Shown here piece by piece: positions 11,761 through 23,800 of a DNA stretch of 64,000 bases. Made by a program: the position numbers and the translations under genes. The notes under the pieces were generated by a model. It saw nothing but the letters and a program-made list of their open reading frames with translations. It was not told where the DNA came from and ran no database searches. The first letter of the stretch is position 1, and the number at the start of each line of letters is the position of its first letter. The DNA lies in NCBI GenBank assembly GCA_029204225.1, contig CM055098.1, positions 18,447,303-18,511,302 of the forward strand, written 5' to 3'. The DNA is from Diphasiastrum complanatum. Its lineage: Eukaryota; Streptophyta; Lycopodiopsida; Lycopodiales; Lycopodiaceae.

Positions 11761-14380
11761 ATGGCAATGTTTCTATCAAGGATGAGTCGATTACTACTAA
11801 AGTTGTTATTGTGAATGACTTTTATTTTGTCCAAGTTATGTGCTATCAGGTGTTATCCATCAGGTGATTACACCACTAAGTTGATCGGCGCATAAATTCT
11901 TGACAAAGATTACTTGCTGGGTGTGGCTTACTTTGATTCTCAAGGATATGAAATAACATTGCTTCCGATAGTAGTTGGGTTTGACCCCTAACTGGCTATG
12001 CCATGCGTTACCAAGATACGCTCTATATAGGAAACATAATCCTAACTATGAAGGTGTTGGGATTGTTGCCTGGGTATGCATGTGTTTGCTCATCCATGGA
12101 GAACAAGCTGATCCACTATATATATGTGATAAGTTGAAATATGGCATCCAACTATAGGGGTGGGATTGGAAACCGAGAAGCAAAAAGCAAACCCTTGGAG
12201 GATCCGAAATGAAGTGCTTGAAGACGGAGTGTAGCACCAATCCAATTAGCTGAGAAAGGCTAAAGCAATGGGCTTCTAATTTTAATAAAATCAACGAGTA
12301 TTGTCAAATAATATAACGTTGGAAAATGATTTGTTGCATGATCATGTGGCCACCTTGGAGCAACATATTGCTTAAATGCTCCAAGGCTTATGGCAACTCA
12401 CCCACCCTATAGGCTCCAAGCATTGCGACTACAATTCAATCAACTTCAACAACAACACCACCAGTTCAAGAGACAATGCCAACTGTTAAAATACATGTCG
12501 TTCTACAAGGAACAATAGGGCCAAGGAGGTGTGAGCCTTTTCGATATTAAACTTTTGTTCCAAACTCCTTTTCCAAAATATTGAACATCATGGTAATCTA
12601 TATATTCATGCCAAGGATGATGGGACACATGAAGGACAATCAAAAGAAGCCCTAGTGGGAAGAGAAATCTCATAGCCTCTAGGAAAGTTTGGAGATTAAC
12701 GATTGCAGAATTTTGTCATGGGCAATTGTATGGGCCATTTTCACTTTCAACATTTTGATTCTATTAAATACCTAGACCAAACAACACATTCTTGTGTGCA
12801 CTTAAATTTTTTTTATGAAGCTGAATCACAATTCATTAGAACCAATAGCAAGCACTATGAGTATGTTCCAAAATAATATCTGCATTCAAAAGCTTTTGTT
12901 GAGTCACTTGTTGGACTTAAGAAATTAATAGCAAGCACATCAATTTTTCTAGCCCGTTTGAACGGGAATTGTATCTGAATCAAGAAGATAATTATTCAAC
13001 AAAGATAAAGCAACATTTAGATTGGACACATAGCACAATGCGAATCAGCTTTATTATACTTATAGTTCTTCTCAAGTTAGCAATATTTTGCTGCTAAGAT
13101 TGTTTTGAATGTGATCTGTTTGTGAAAGAAAGTCTAACAAAAGTATGTAGACAATAAATAGGTTTGGAGTGGGACTTGACCAACTAACCCATCAAGCAAA
13201 ATGTGCCTACTGTAATCTTCACTCTTGAGGCATATTGAGCCCGAAATTTTGTAATGAATCATCTTCAGTTCTGGTTAATTAAGCACATGACGAATGTAAG
13301 AATAGGATTGTTGGTTAAAAAGTAGGTTTCAATCAACGTTAGAATGCAGTTATGGTACGACTAGATGTAACATTAGTCGTAATTTTGACTCATGAGATCA
13401 GTTACAAGATCTAACCATTTGCAGTCTGTTGCAAATAGGCAAGAGGAATGGATCTCAAAATAGCTAGCTATGGGTTATATTACATTCTGGCAACATTCTG
13501 CTGCCAAGTCCCTTTGTTGTCCTCTTGCAATTTCTTGATGCAATCTTGATGCAATCAAGAATATGAATACATGTTTCCTTTTATAATGCTTCTGAATTGT
13601 TTGCAATTAAAAGGCTGTTGATTAGTAGAGTACCCTTACAATTCTTTGCACAATTACATATAGTGAATGTTCTGTGAATGCCAGAAGTTGTAATCAGATT
13701 TGGGTCTTTTTTTATTGACGTAATGTTTGATGATGAAGTTCTGTAAATCAGTGGAGTCAATCCAATAAGTAAACAGAAACCACAAAAGTTGAGACTTAGG
13801 ACCTGAGTGTGAGTTAATTGTTAGGCTTCATTAAAATGAAATGATAGCAATAACCAACCCCCTATTTTAAATTAGCTTTTTTTTCCCACATTGTTACAGA
13901 TTAAAACTAGACTAAAGCATGCCATTATTTCCGAAGCTAAATCCCATTGGTCATTAGCAGGATTTTGCTCCTAACACTACTTTCCTTCATTGCCTTGATT
14001 GTAATTTGGCTTGCTTACAGATGTTCGTCTCAGGTGATCTTGTGTTTCACGTCACTTTTCCTTGATATGTATACTTTACCAAGGCAAAAATGCAGCATTG
14101 CATGTCCTATATCCTCAAAAAAAACAGAGACAACTGATCTTTAAGGCTCTAACAATCATTTGCTGATAAAATGAGCACAAACACCCCATAAGCAGTACAT
14201 GTCTACCCATAACCAGTATATCTCTACACGAAGCACTATACTGTCTAACTACAATTTAATGAGAGCTTGAATTTGAGTAGAAAACGGTCGAAAATAAGTA
14301 CTTGATTGATCAAACTAATCATCAAACAAAAATTTGAAGTTGATTCAAAATCAAGGCTTCAAGAGAAGCCTTTATCTTGT
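11761..14380. other. Intergenic DNA between the two convergent genes
   Basis: No gene is recognised. A short plus-strand phrase at about 11880-11980 (ILDKDYLLGVAYFDSQGYE) looks protein-like but lies among stops and could not be assigned. The rest is AT-rich with no clear repeats. Confidence 0.45.
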
Positions 14381-14390
14381 GCATGCTCAC

Positions 14391-14396
14391 TTTATT
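14391..14396 (-). terminator. Possible poly(A) signal of MPP alpha
   Basis: AATAAA on the minus strand, about 365 bases after the MPP alpha stop codon, with T-rich and GT-rich sequence beyond it. Position fits a plant 3' untranslated region; there is no transcript evidence. Confidence 0.45.
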
Positions 14397-14758
14397 ACAA
14401 ATGTGGCTTTTCGAAGACAATCGCTAAGACCGAACAAATGAGCTATGGATAGCATGCTCTGCATCTGTAAGGGGCCAGTTATGTAGGGCAAATGGTAGGA
14501 TTTGAAGTGTAACAATTTGCTTGAACAGCCTTCGTCACATGATACAAGTGATCCTTTCACATGAACCTCCATAGATAAGCAATCTTGTAGCACCTGCAAT
14601 CACAATTGAAGGACTTGGAGCACACTACGTAATATGTGGATAGCAACAAAATTTCCTGATGGAAGATTGGTCTTTCTGCTAGGATTCATACGTTGGAATC
14701 CCAATGCAAAGATTACTTGGACCTCAAGGTTGTCAGAGATTCTGTAGGAAAAGGAATT

Positions 14759-14805
14759 CTACTCAAATCGTGAAGCCACTTCATCGTATCGAGGGACATG
14801 GACAA
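14759..14805 (-). CDS. MPP alpha, last exon
   Basis: The acceptor TTTACAG precedes TTGTCC; with the G carried over from the previous exon it reads VVHVPRYDEVASRFE and ends at TAG (14761-14759). This matches the conserved C-terminus (plant proteins end around 'PSYD.VSS(R/K)F'). Confidence 0.93.
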
Positions 14806-17800
14806 CTGTAAACAAATGCCAAAACAAACTTAAGGGGTCAAGCAATGCGAGAGTCAACCAGTAAGAACCGAAGGAGAATAAAAACCAAAACAAGCACAAA
14901 TAGAAGTCCCACAACTTGTGCAGGAAAATGATTCAACATTAAACAATCAAGAGCTGATGATTCACTACAGGCTTCATTTAAAGCATAAACATTAAGAGTG
15001 GTAAAACTAGTAGCATACCATCACCCCAAGAAGCCATTGTCAAAGGAGTTGTGATAATTCTTTCAGCAACATCTGAGATATCCTTCAACGTTATAGAATT
15101 AACTGCTTCAACTAACTCTGTCACAGGCTTTCTGTTACACAGAAAGAATTGCAAACGTTGATCAAACACTTCAGTACAAGATGGAATCGAAACAATCAGC
15201 CCAAGTTGCACATATCAGCTTTCTTTTTTTTTTGAAAATGTATTTTTATGCGTTTTGGGGTTTAGACATGTCATAGAAAGACTAGTATTTAGACATGTCA
15301 TAGAAAGACTAGTACAAAGTAGATACATCCAGTTTCATGAGAATGCTCTAGAGAATGCAATTTCAAGCGGAGAAACTATGTATGGTGACTATGGTCGCTT
15401 TCCTCAATCAATTATTGATATTTTCGTGGATAGGTTATGAGGTTGCGAGAATCTGTTCATGCCCATTGCCAGCACAAAGCTTATGGCCCTTGAGAAATCA
15501 TGCTCAAGTCACAAGTGCATTCAGGAAGTACACAAAGACACGGCATCATCATCTTTACAGTCTTGTCAACAATCACACTTCTATGCCCAATGGCCATTGC
15601 CTAGCCCTTATCTTATAAACTCTAGCCCTAATTTGGGCCCTATCATTTATGAGACCCCATAAATAGGTGACCATACTGGTAACTGTATACACTTGTAGAA
15701 ACCAGATACCACCATACTCCATACATATTACAAGACTGAGTTGAAAGTTCTTAATTCACAATGCTGAGTGGCAAGTGCTTCAAGAGTTCACACGCAGTGA
15801 GTCGTCACGTGGGTCGTGAGTCATGACCAATTCCGACTTACCAGTGACCAGAAAATTGAAATGCAGATTACAATTACAATTTACAATTTAAATGAATCAC
15901 GATTCATCGAAACTTATAAGCTATAGTACAGAAAAGATAGTCCATATATGATAGTAGTAAGTACATACTTGAGTCTTGACTACTTCAAATTTCACTCATA
16001 AGTCATGACACATGCACGCAACATAGCACAGTCTCAAACATCCAAGAACTTCCAAAAATTACAAATAGTAAAGTTATAAACTCTAGTGTGCTTGCTCGAA
16101 ACACATTTCGAACGCGTGAAACACGTTCGAAATGGGATGTACAAAATGACCCCGTTTCGAAACGGCGTTTCAATGTTCGAAACAACTGATGGAAAATGCA
16201 AATTTTTTTCTGATACAGCATGGGCCCGCGCTTTTTTCACTTTTTTGGCGCGATAGAGAAGCCTGAGAGCCCGAGAGAAAGAAAGAAAGAAAGCTTTATT
16301 AATGTCTTTTCCATGCCAAAAGGCATATAAGACCATATGGAGTACATGTCAAGTATGTGAAAACCATGGGAGCGTATATAAACGTCTCCAAGAAAAAACT
16401 ATGCATAAAAGAGAAATGAGTAATATAACTGTAAACTACAAACTGCAAACTGTCCATAAGGGGGGGAGCAAAATAGCTGCCAGGAGTAGAGTAATATCAT
16501 GTAGTGCTGCTGCTGAAAAAAGATGTGATACGAGCTGCAACAAGAGGCAACATGGGCCGTCGCTGACGTCGTCTTGGAGGGTGAAAACTGTGTGCTCTCG
16601 TAACATGGTGTGAAATGCGAACTGCTGCAGCTGCATGACTGAGTGATACAGTCTCTAACATCGGTGAGGTGGTATGTCGTCGTCATCGTCATCAGACCGT
16701 GTCCGTCTCCTGGTGAAGAAAGACGTACTCTGAGCCTGAGAGCTAGGATGTGGCTAGTGAGCTAACTGGTACATATCATGGTGCAGCAAGACCATCTCCC
16801 GTAGCATAAGTGTGACACAGCGAGAGTCTTCATATCCAATCAATGCTCTAAGTGTAGTAGGTATGTCACGAAATAAACAGTGATATCTCCCTCTAATCTC
16901 ATAATAGATGGGGCATCTGAAGATGAAGTGCTCCTTGGACTCTATCTCATGTAGGGGACATAGCAGGCATAATCTCTCCGCTCGTGGTGTACCCTGGAAT
17001 CTGCCTGTCTCAATGGCCAACTGATGTGAGAAGACTCTGAACTGTCCCAAAGTGAAACAGAGACCCTGTGATAGTCCAAAGGACAAATAGCGAGGTAAAA
17101 CTAGAAGACCAATGGCATCCTGCTCTAGAAAGTGAGTCCGATGGTAGTCATGCTCAACTCCCAGTTGGTGTCGCCAAGTACGGTCGAGATATGCTCTGTA
17201 TAACAAACGTCTCATGTACTGGTGTGTACCCAAAGGGAGAGCAATGATAGTGATACCAAATGCTTCCATGAGGAAGTGTGATGCCTGAAAGAACCATGAT
17301 AGTCGGCAGCCCTAAGTTTGAAGGTGATGAGAGGACATGAGTGCAAGCCGCGTATATCTCTGCTCTGTATCAGGAAGTGCCTGAGCTCTCTGGATGTATG
17401 TGATAAGCTGGAAGGCTACCTCAATCTTAATAGGGAGGGTGGCAAACTCCGCAAGGATGATCTCATGTGGAACAGATCATGCAAGCTAACATGGCGGTCT
17501 GTAAGCGTGAAATGCTGGACCAGTGTGAAAATGATAGTCCTGTACACCATATCTTTGTTGCATACAAGGCTGAAGGGGTGACGATGGTGTCAAACAGTCT
17601 GCACTTACTCGAGGCATCCCAAATAGACTTACAGAAGCAGAATCTCTCCAACTGGACTAGGGAAGTGTCAGACTCCCTCTTTGATCTTCTCTTCAAACCT
17701 TGCTAATTTCCTATATACAAGCATCAAATTACTTCTAACACAAGATGGAGCTGGCTGCCTTGTCTCCTCCCAACCTTTGCTGCATAGATTATGATGAGGA

Positions 17801-20800
17801 ATGCCTCTCTCTAGGCTCACTTATCCAAAATCCTCAAGCACCCCTTAACCCTGACCCTTCCTAAATCTCGACACATGGCCAACTCCATGCACAGTCGACA
17901 CTTGCCACTTGGCAATACCCTGACACAGGCAAGTGAGTAGGCTGACATGGGTCACTCATCCATTGGACCCAATGTCCCAGTGGGCATGTGCACGTGTCAT
18001 GTTTGACCGGTCAACCCTGACATGTGTCACTCATTCACTGGACCAAGTGTCCCAGTGAGCATATGACATGTGTCACGTTGACTAGTCAACTCCTACTTTT
18101 TAGGAGGTCAGTCCAGCCACTCCGAATTAATGACCCAGTACCCTATACCCAAGCAACATGCGACTCTGAGGCTCAGAAACATCATTAACAAATTTCTGTT
18201 ACAAAGGTCACCACAGGCTGGTGACTTAGCCATTTCTGTATTTACAAGAAGTACATCTATAAGTAAAAACAGTAAACAACTGGGACAGGGAGTAAAAGCT
18301 GTAACATCCCTTCCCCCCTCAGGTAACATCGTCCGCGATGGCAAAGCTAGGGTACTGTGCACACAGACTATGCGCAGTCTCCCAGGTAGCATCAGAAAGA
18401 GGCCTGCCATGCCAAGTGACCAAGTACTCACGGATCAGACGGTTGCGTAAACGCCTCTCCCGCCTATCCAATACCCTCACTGGCCCATGGGTTACTTCTC
18501 CCTGTAATGCTCCTGTAATGCAAACAAACCATCAGACAACAAGTTATCACCGTTATGTAAAACCCGTTTCAATCTAGAAACATGAAATACAGGATGCACT
18601 TTACAAGTTTTAGGAAAATCTAACTTATAAGAAACATCATTGATTCATTTAACAATTTTCCAGGGTCGACAATAACGCGGGGACAACTTGTAACATTGGC
18701 CCGTCTTAAGGGTCTTAGAGTCTTTGGGTACTTGGAGAAACACCATGTCTCCTACCACAAACTCTCTAGGCGTGTGATGCTGATCAGCATATGACTTTGC
18801 TCGATCCATCGCTTGCCTAATATGAACCTTCGCTAACTCAAGCATTTCATTCATTTGAGTTAGGACAATCTTCCTACGCAGCTCCTCACAAGCTGGAATG
18901 AGAAGTTTGCCATTTCTCTTGATCATACCATCTTCTATGGTATATTTAAGGTAAGTGTGAGTCAAGAGACCAGAACTCTCATCCTGAGATTCTACTTGCG
19001 CAAGATTTGCCTCCCTCACAATTCCTTGACAATGAGGATCCTCTTGCTGAGCCTGTCTAATCAGCAATCAGGTCATTTTCTATGACCACAAAAGACATCT
19101 GATACAATATCCGAGATAATGCATCGGCCACACGATTTTCAGCACCTTTCTTGTACCGAATTTCCATGTGAAATTCCTGCATCAACTCAGCCCACCTGGC
19201 TTGCCGCCCTCTTAGGTCCGGCTGGTTGCAGAAATATCTCAAAGTGTTATGGTGGGTGTACACATAGAATTCCGCACCATACAAATAATGCCTCCATGCC
19301 TTCAAAGCGTGGATAATGGCAACCAACTCTTTCTCATGAGTTGGATAATTCTTCTGTGCAGGGTTGAGCTTCTTGATTTCAAAGGCCACAGGCCTACCCT
19401 CTTGCATCAGAACAGCCCCAACGACGATGTCACTTGCATCCGTTTTTACGACAAATGGTTTTTGAGGGTCAACAATTTTTAAAGTGACAAAGTCAACCAT
19501 AGCTTGTTTCAAAGCATCGAAACTTCGCTGCTGAACTTCTGTCCACTCTTTCCATTTATTTTTCTGTAACATATCGGTCAATGGTGCAGCTACGTGTGAA
19601 TAATTCTTCACACCTTTATGATAAAACACAGTCAACCCTAGAAAGCTTCTTAGTGCCGTCAAGTCTGTAGGAACAGGCCAGGCAAGAAGAACAGCAACTT
19701 TCTGCGGATCCGGTTTTATTCCATCTGCTGACACTATAAAACCCAAATATGTTATTTCTTTTTTAAAAAATTCACTTTTTTTATCATTAGCGAACAATGT
19801 ATTTTCCCTCAAAGTTGATAACACACTTCTTAGGTGATTAACACGCATAGCATCACCACAACTGTAAACAAGTATGTCATCAACAAAATTAACCACAAAC
19901 TTGCCCATAAACGGTCTAAGCACATCGTTCGTTAACATCATAAATGTTGCAGGGGCGTTCGTCAATCCAAAGGGCATAACTAAAAATTCATAGTGTCCAA
20001 AACAAGTCCGGAAGGCAGTTTTATGCACATCCTCTTCTCGAACTCTCACCTTGTGGTAACCACTCTTTAGGTCAATTTTGCTAAACACTGTAGCACCATG
20101 GAGGGCATCCAAAAGATCATCTATACGTGGCATAGGATATCGATGCTTAATAGTAATCTTGTTCAAGCCTCGATAGTCCACACACATTCTCCAAGACCCA
20201 TCCTTCTTTTTTACCAGAATGATCGGAGAGGCAAAGGGGGAGAAGCTAGGTCTTACTTGCCCCTTGGCAAGATAGTCTTCAATCATGCTTCTGACCTCTT
20301 CCTCCTCTTTCAGACTCATTCTATAAGGTGGTCTATTACAGGAGATGATCCAGGAATTAACTCGATTCTATGCTCTACATTTCTCTTAGGGGGTAAAATA
20401 GTTCGTGAACACATCTAGAAACTCCTCCCTAATTTGGCGATTTAGGTTCTTAGTAAGATTAGTTTGTTCTTGACATACATCAAACTCATTGGCAGAAACA
20501 GACATATCATACAAGAAACAAACATACATGCACTTACACTGAACCTTACGCAACTGCGTTGCCGTGATCAAAGGTCCTAGAGGCATATCAGGCTCTCCAC
20601 GCAGGGAGTGAATCCTACCATCGTGCTAGAACTCATACACATGAGTATCCCAAGCGATGTAGGGTTTCTTAGCCACATGCACACATCAAAGCGAGCCAAA
20701 CGGGTAATCTCAAAATCTAACTCCTCAGTATAGCTCTGAATAGTTGGAGGCGTACCCACAACCCTGGCATCCCACACTTCCGCACCCTTTCCATCAGCCA

Positions 20801-23800
20801 TTTCGACTGTGTACTGGTACAAGGATGGTTGTGTGCTCACTCTCAACCGTTTAATCAAAGCGGAGTTAATGACGTTATGTGAGGACCCAGTGTCAAATAG
20901 AATCAAAACATCTCTACCACACAGCTGTCCACGCATAACAATCAAAGAAGTGCAAGGAAACTGATACCCGTGTTGTGCCGCCTTGACAACTGTGGCAAAG
21001 GAACCGAGTCCACCTTCCAAATCACCGACACGTTCATTAACCGTGGAACATCAGGAGATTCTTCTTGTCTCAATTCCTCAATTTTCATAGAATCTGCCTC
21101 CTCAACTTGCAAACTCCGTGAGGGATTGCGAGAACACTCCTTCCACCTATGCCGCCCTAGACAGCCAAAGCAAAGGTTCTCTTTCTTTGCCCGCTCCAAG
21201 TCCTGCGGCGATAGCGTAGAAAAGCGCTGGCCCCCTTGGGCATTGGACGTCCCATACCGCCCTTTGCCTTTTGAGGCGCCTGCACCTTTACTCTTTTACG
21301 CACTCTGAATTTGCTCTTGTGAGGATTGACCCTTCCATTTTTTAAACTTTCTTTTCCCCCAAGGCTGAAACCCTCCTGAAGTAGGTGTCTCAGACTCCTT
21401 GGCCTTTTTTCAATCCTCATAGTATAGGGCCATCTGTACCGCCCTATGGAGGCTTGGAGCCTGCTCCTTTCTCACGAAAGGCCTAAGGCTCTCACGCAAG
21501 CCCTCCACAAACTAGAATACTTGCAAAAACATTGGCACTTCTTTTGGTATCCGCATCAGTGCTTCTCTGCAATTGTCCGCATATTCCTGTACGGACGCAT
21601 TGCCTTGTTTGAGGATTGACCATGCTTGCATCGCCTGGTTTTTCTCATCTAATGGCACCAAATTCTCAGTGAACATCTGCTTGAACTGATCCCAAGTTAC
21701 AGGCACCAAATTATCCTTCTCAATTTTACGCCACCAGCGTTGTGCCATCTCTTGCAAGCGATATGTGGCTTCTGCAATCTTCTGTTCATCATCATCAATA
21801 CCAAACATCTGAAAAGCCTTTTCCCACTTCTGAATCCAATTCTCGACTGCATCGGTGTTGCGTACTGCAACTGCTCCTGTGTATTTTGGCGGTTTCAAAT
21901 CTTTAATTGTGGGCAATTTCCGCATCTTTGATGGTTGTTTGACTTCTTTCTCAACTGTCACAGGCTCAACGGCTACCATAGCCATTCCACTAACCCTTTC
22001 AGGTTCTTGTGGAGATTTAGCCGACTTTAGTTGTTCGAGAATTTGTTGTAAAATCACCTCCATGGCATCCACCTTGGCTGCCACTTCTTCGATTCTCAAG
22101 ATTTCTGTGCTTGCACTTCCTGATGGATCCATATTTGCAATGTTGAGGGCTGTCCACCTGTTTAGAAGTTGAAATTATTGGCAAAGATGAGTTTACAACT
22201 CTCAAACCCTTTTTTCCTTGTATTTTGGCCCAAAAATCAAACCAACTTTGGATTGCTATAACTTTTCCGTGACTTGAACTTTTCCTGAGCGGTCAATTTG
22301 TAGTAGGTCGCCCTCCTTATGGCTTTCCAATGAACCCTTAACAATCCGATTTAGTCTAGGATTGCTGTAGCGCAGGCATCCCAAAGGGAGCCGAGAACCA
22401 CGACTTAGCTTCCCAGCCTTCAACTCTTGCCATCCAAACCCACTTGACATACAAGCAGCCAACTCGCCAACATCGATCAGACTTAACCAACTTGAAGTTC
22501 CGAAAACCAACATTGAGATCCAACCTGGCGCCATGCCAAATCGGGGGTCCCGATGTGGGTGACTTCCCTCCAAGCAAGCCGCCCGACATACATCAAACTT
22601 AACCAACTCGAAGCTTCGTTACAAACGAGTAACATCCATTCCAAGCAAGCGGTCTGACTTACATCAGACTTAACCAACTGAAAGCTTCGTCACGAGCGCT
22701 GGAAGCCAACCTGGCGCCACGCCAGACTGGACAGCCATAAACAGGTAACATCCACCCAAGCAAGCCATCCAACTCAGCCGACAGGTTAGAGCCCGTTCCC
22801 CAAGAGCTTAACCCATTCACGTTCATGCAAGGAACACTCAGAACCACAAGCCGCGACAGATATGGAAACAACCAGTTCCTGGACCAAATGGTCCCGACAG
22901 CATACCGCTGGTGCCACGGACCGAATGGTCCCGACGGCATACCGCTGGCGTCCCGGGATACGACCCTCAGCTATGTGCCAAGTTAAAAATTTTGAAAGCG
23001 GCCTTACAACTGGCGCTTTTACCGAACACTGAAACCCAGAAGGTAATCAGAGTCAGTTTGAGAAAAATCCCACTTTATTGATAAATTTGAGAAGGTTACA
23101 TTTCAAGTGTGTGACCGACCCTAGTCTCCGGGGCGCTAGCATGCCAAGGCGAGAGCCATGACAACATTCCAGCAAGGGAGGCTGAGACTTGGTTGGAGCT
23201 CGCCCTGACTCGCAACCCGCACTCCCCTATAGTATTGGTGTGATTCGGCACCCCCCCTCATACCAAGCACTCTACCCAAGCTGGTAAAGCACGTTTTTCT
23301 CTCTCTAGGATTTTCTCTTTCTAGAAAGTCATTTTCTCTCTCTAGATTTTATTGATCCCCAGGCTTCCTTTAATCATGCCTAGATCGTGTGAGGTGATTG
23401 CACATCGATCTGAGCTCTCTGGACTTCGCTAGAACCGATCAAAGATTTTCAGCCATAGGAACTTGGCGCCGGCTGGATTATGGTCACAGTGGCGTCGGGA
23501 GCGGCGCCGAGAGCAGCAAGGGCACTGCTGGCGCCGGGGACATAGCTGGCGCCAATGGCGCCGGAAGTAAAGCTTGTAAAGGTAGCTTTAATACATCCAC
23601 CCCACCTTTAAAAAAAATAACTATACATTTAAGCTACTTGGCACAGTACTCAATTTACTGGCCACTTTTTATTAACATTGAAGCTGGCACACCACAAGTC
23701 GGAGGCTCAGCTCTTTGTGCTGAAAAATTACATAACTTGAAAATATCTCTTTGTCTGGGAAAAGCGTAGATTTGATATCGCTTTCGTAAAACCCGAGAAC

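Noticed and set aside
23398-23769. Gly/Ala-rich proteins encoded in the nested LTRs (also 27165-27479)
   Set aside because: The frames come from the GGCGCC cluster in a non-coding LTR and differ after the LTR end.
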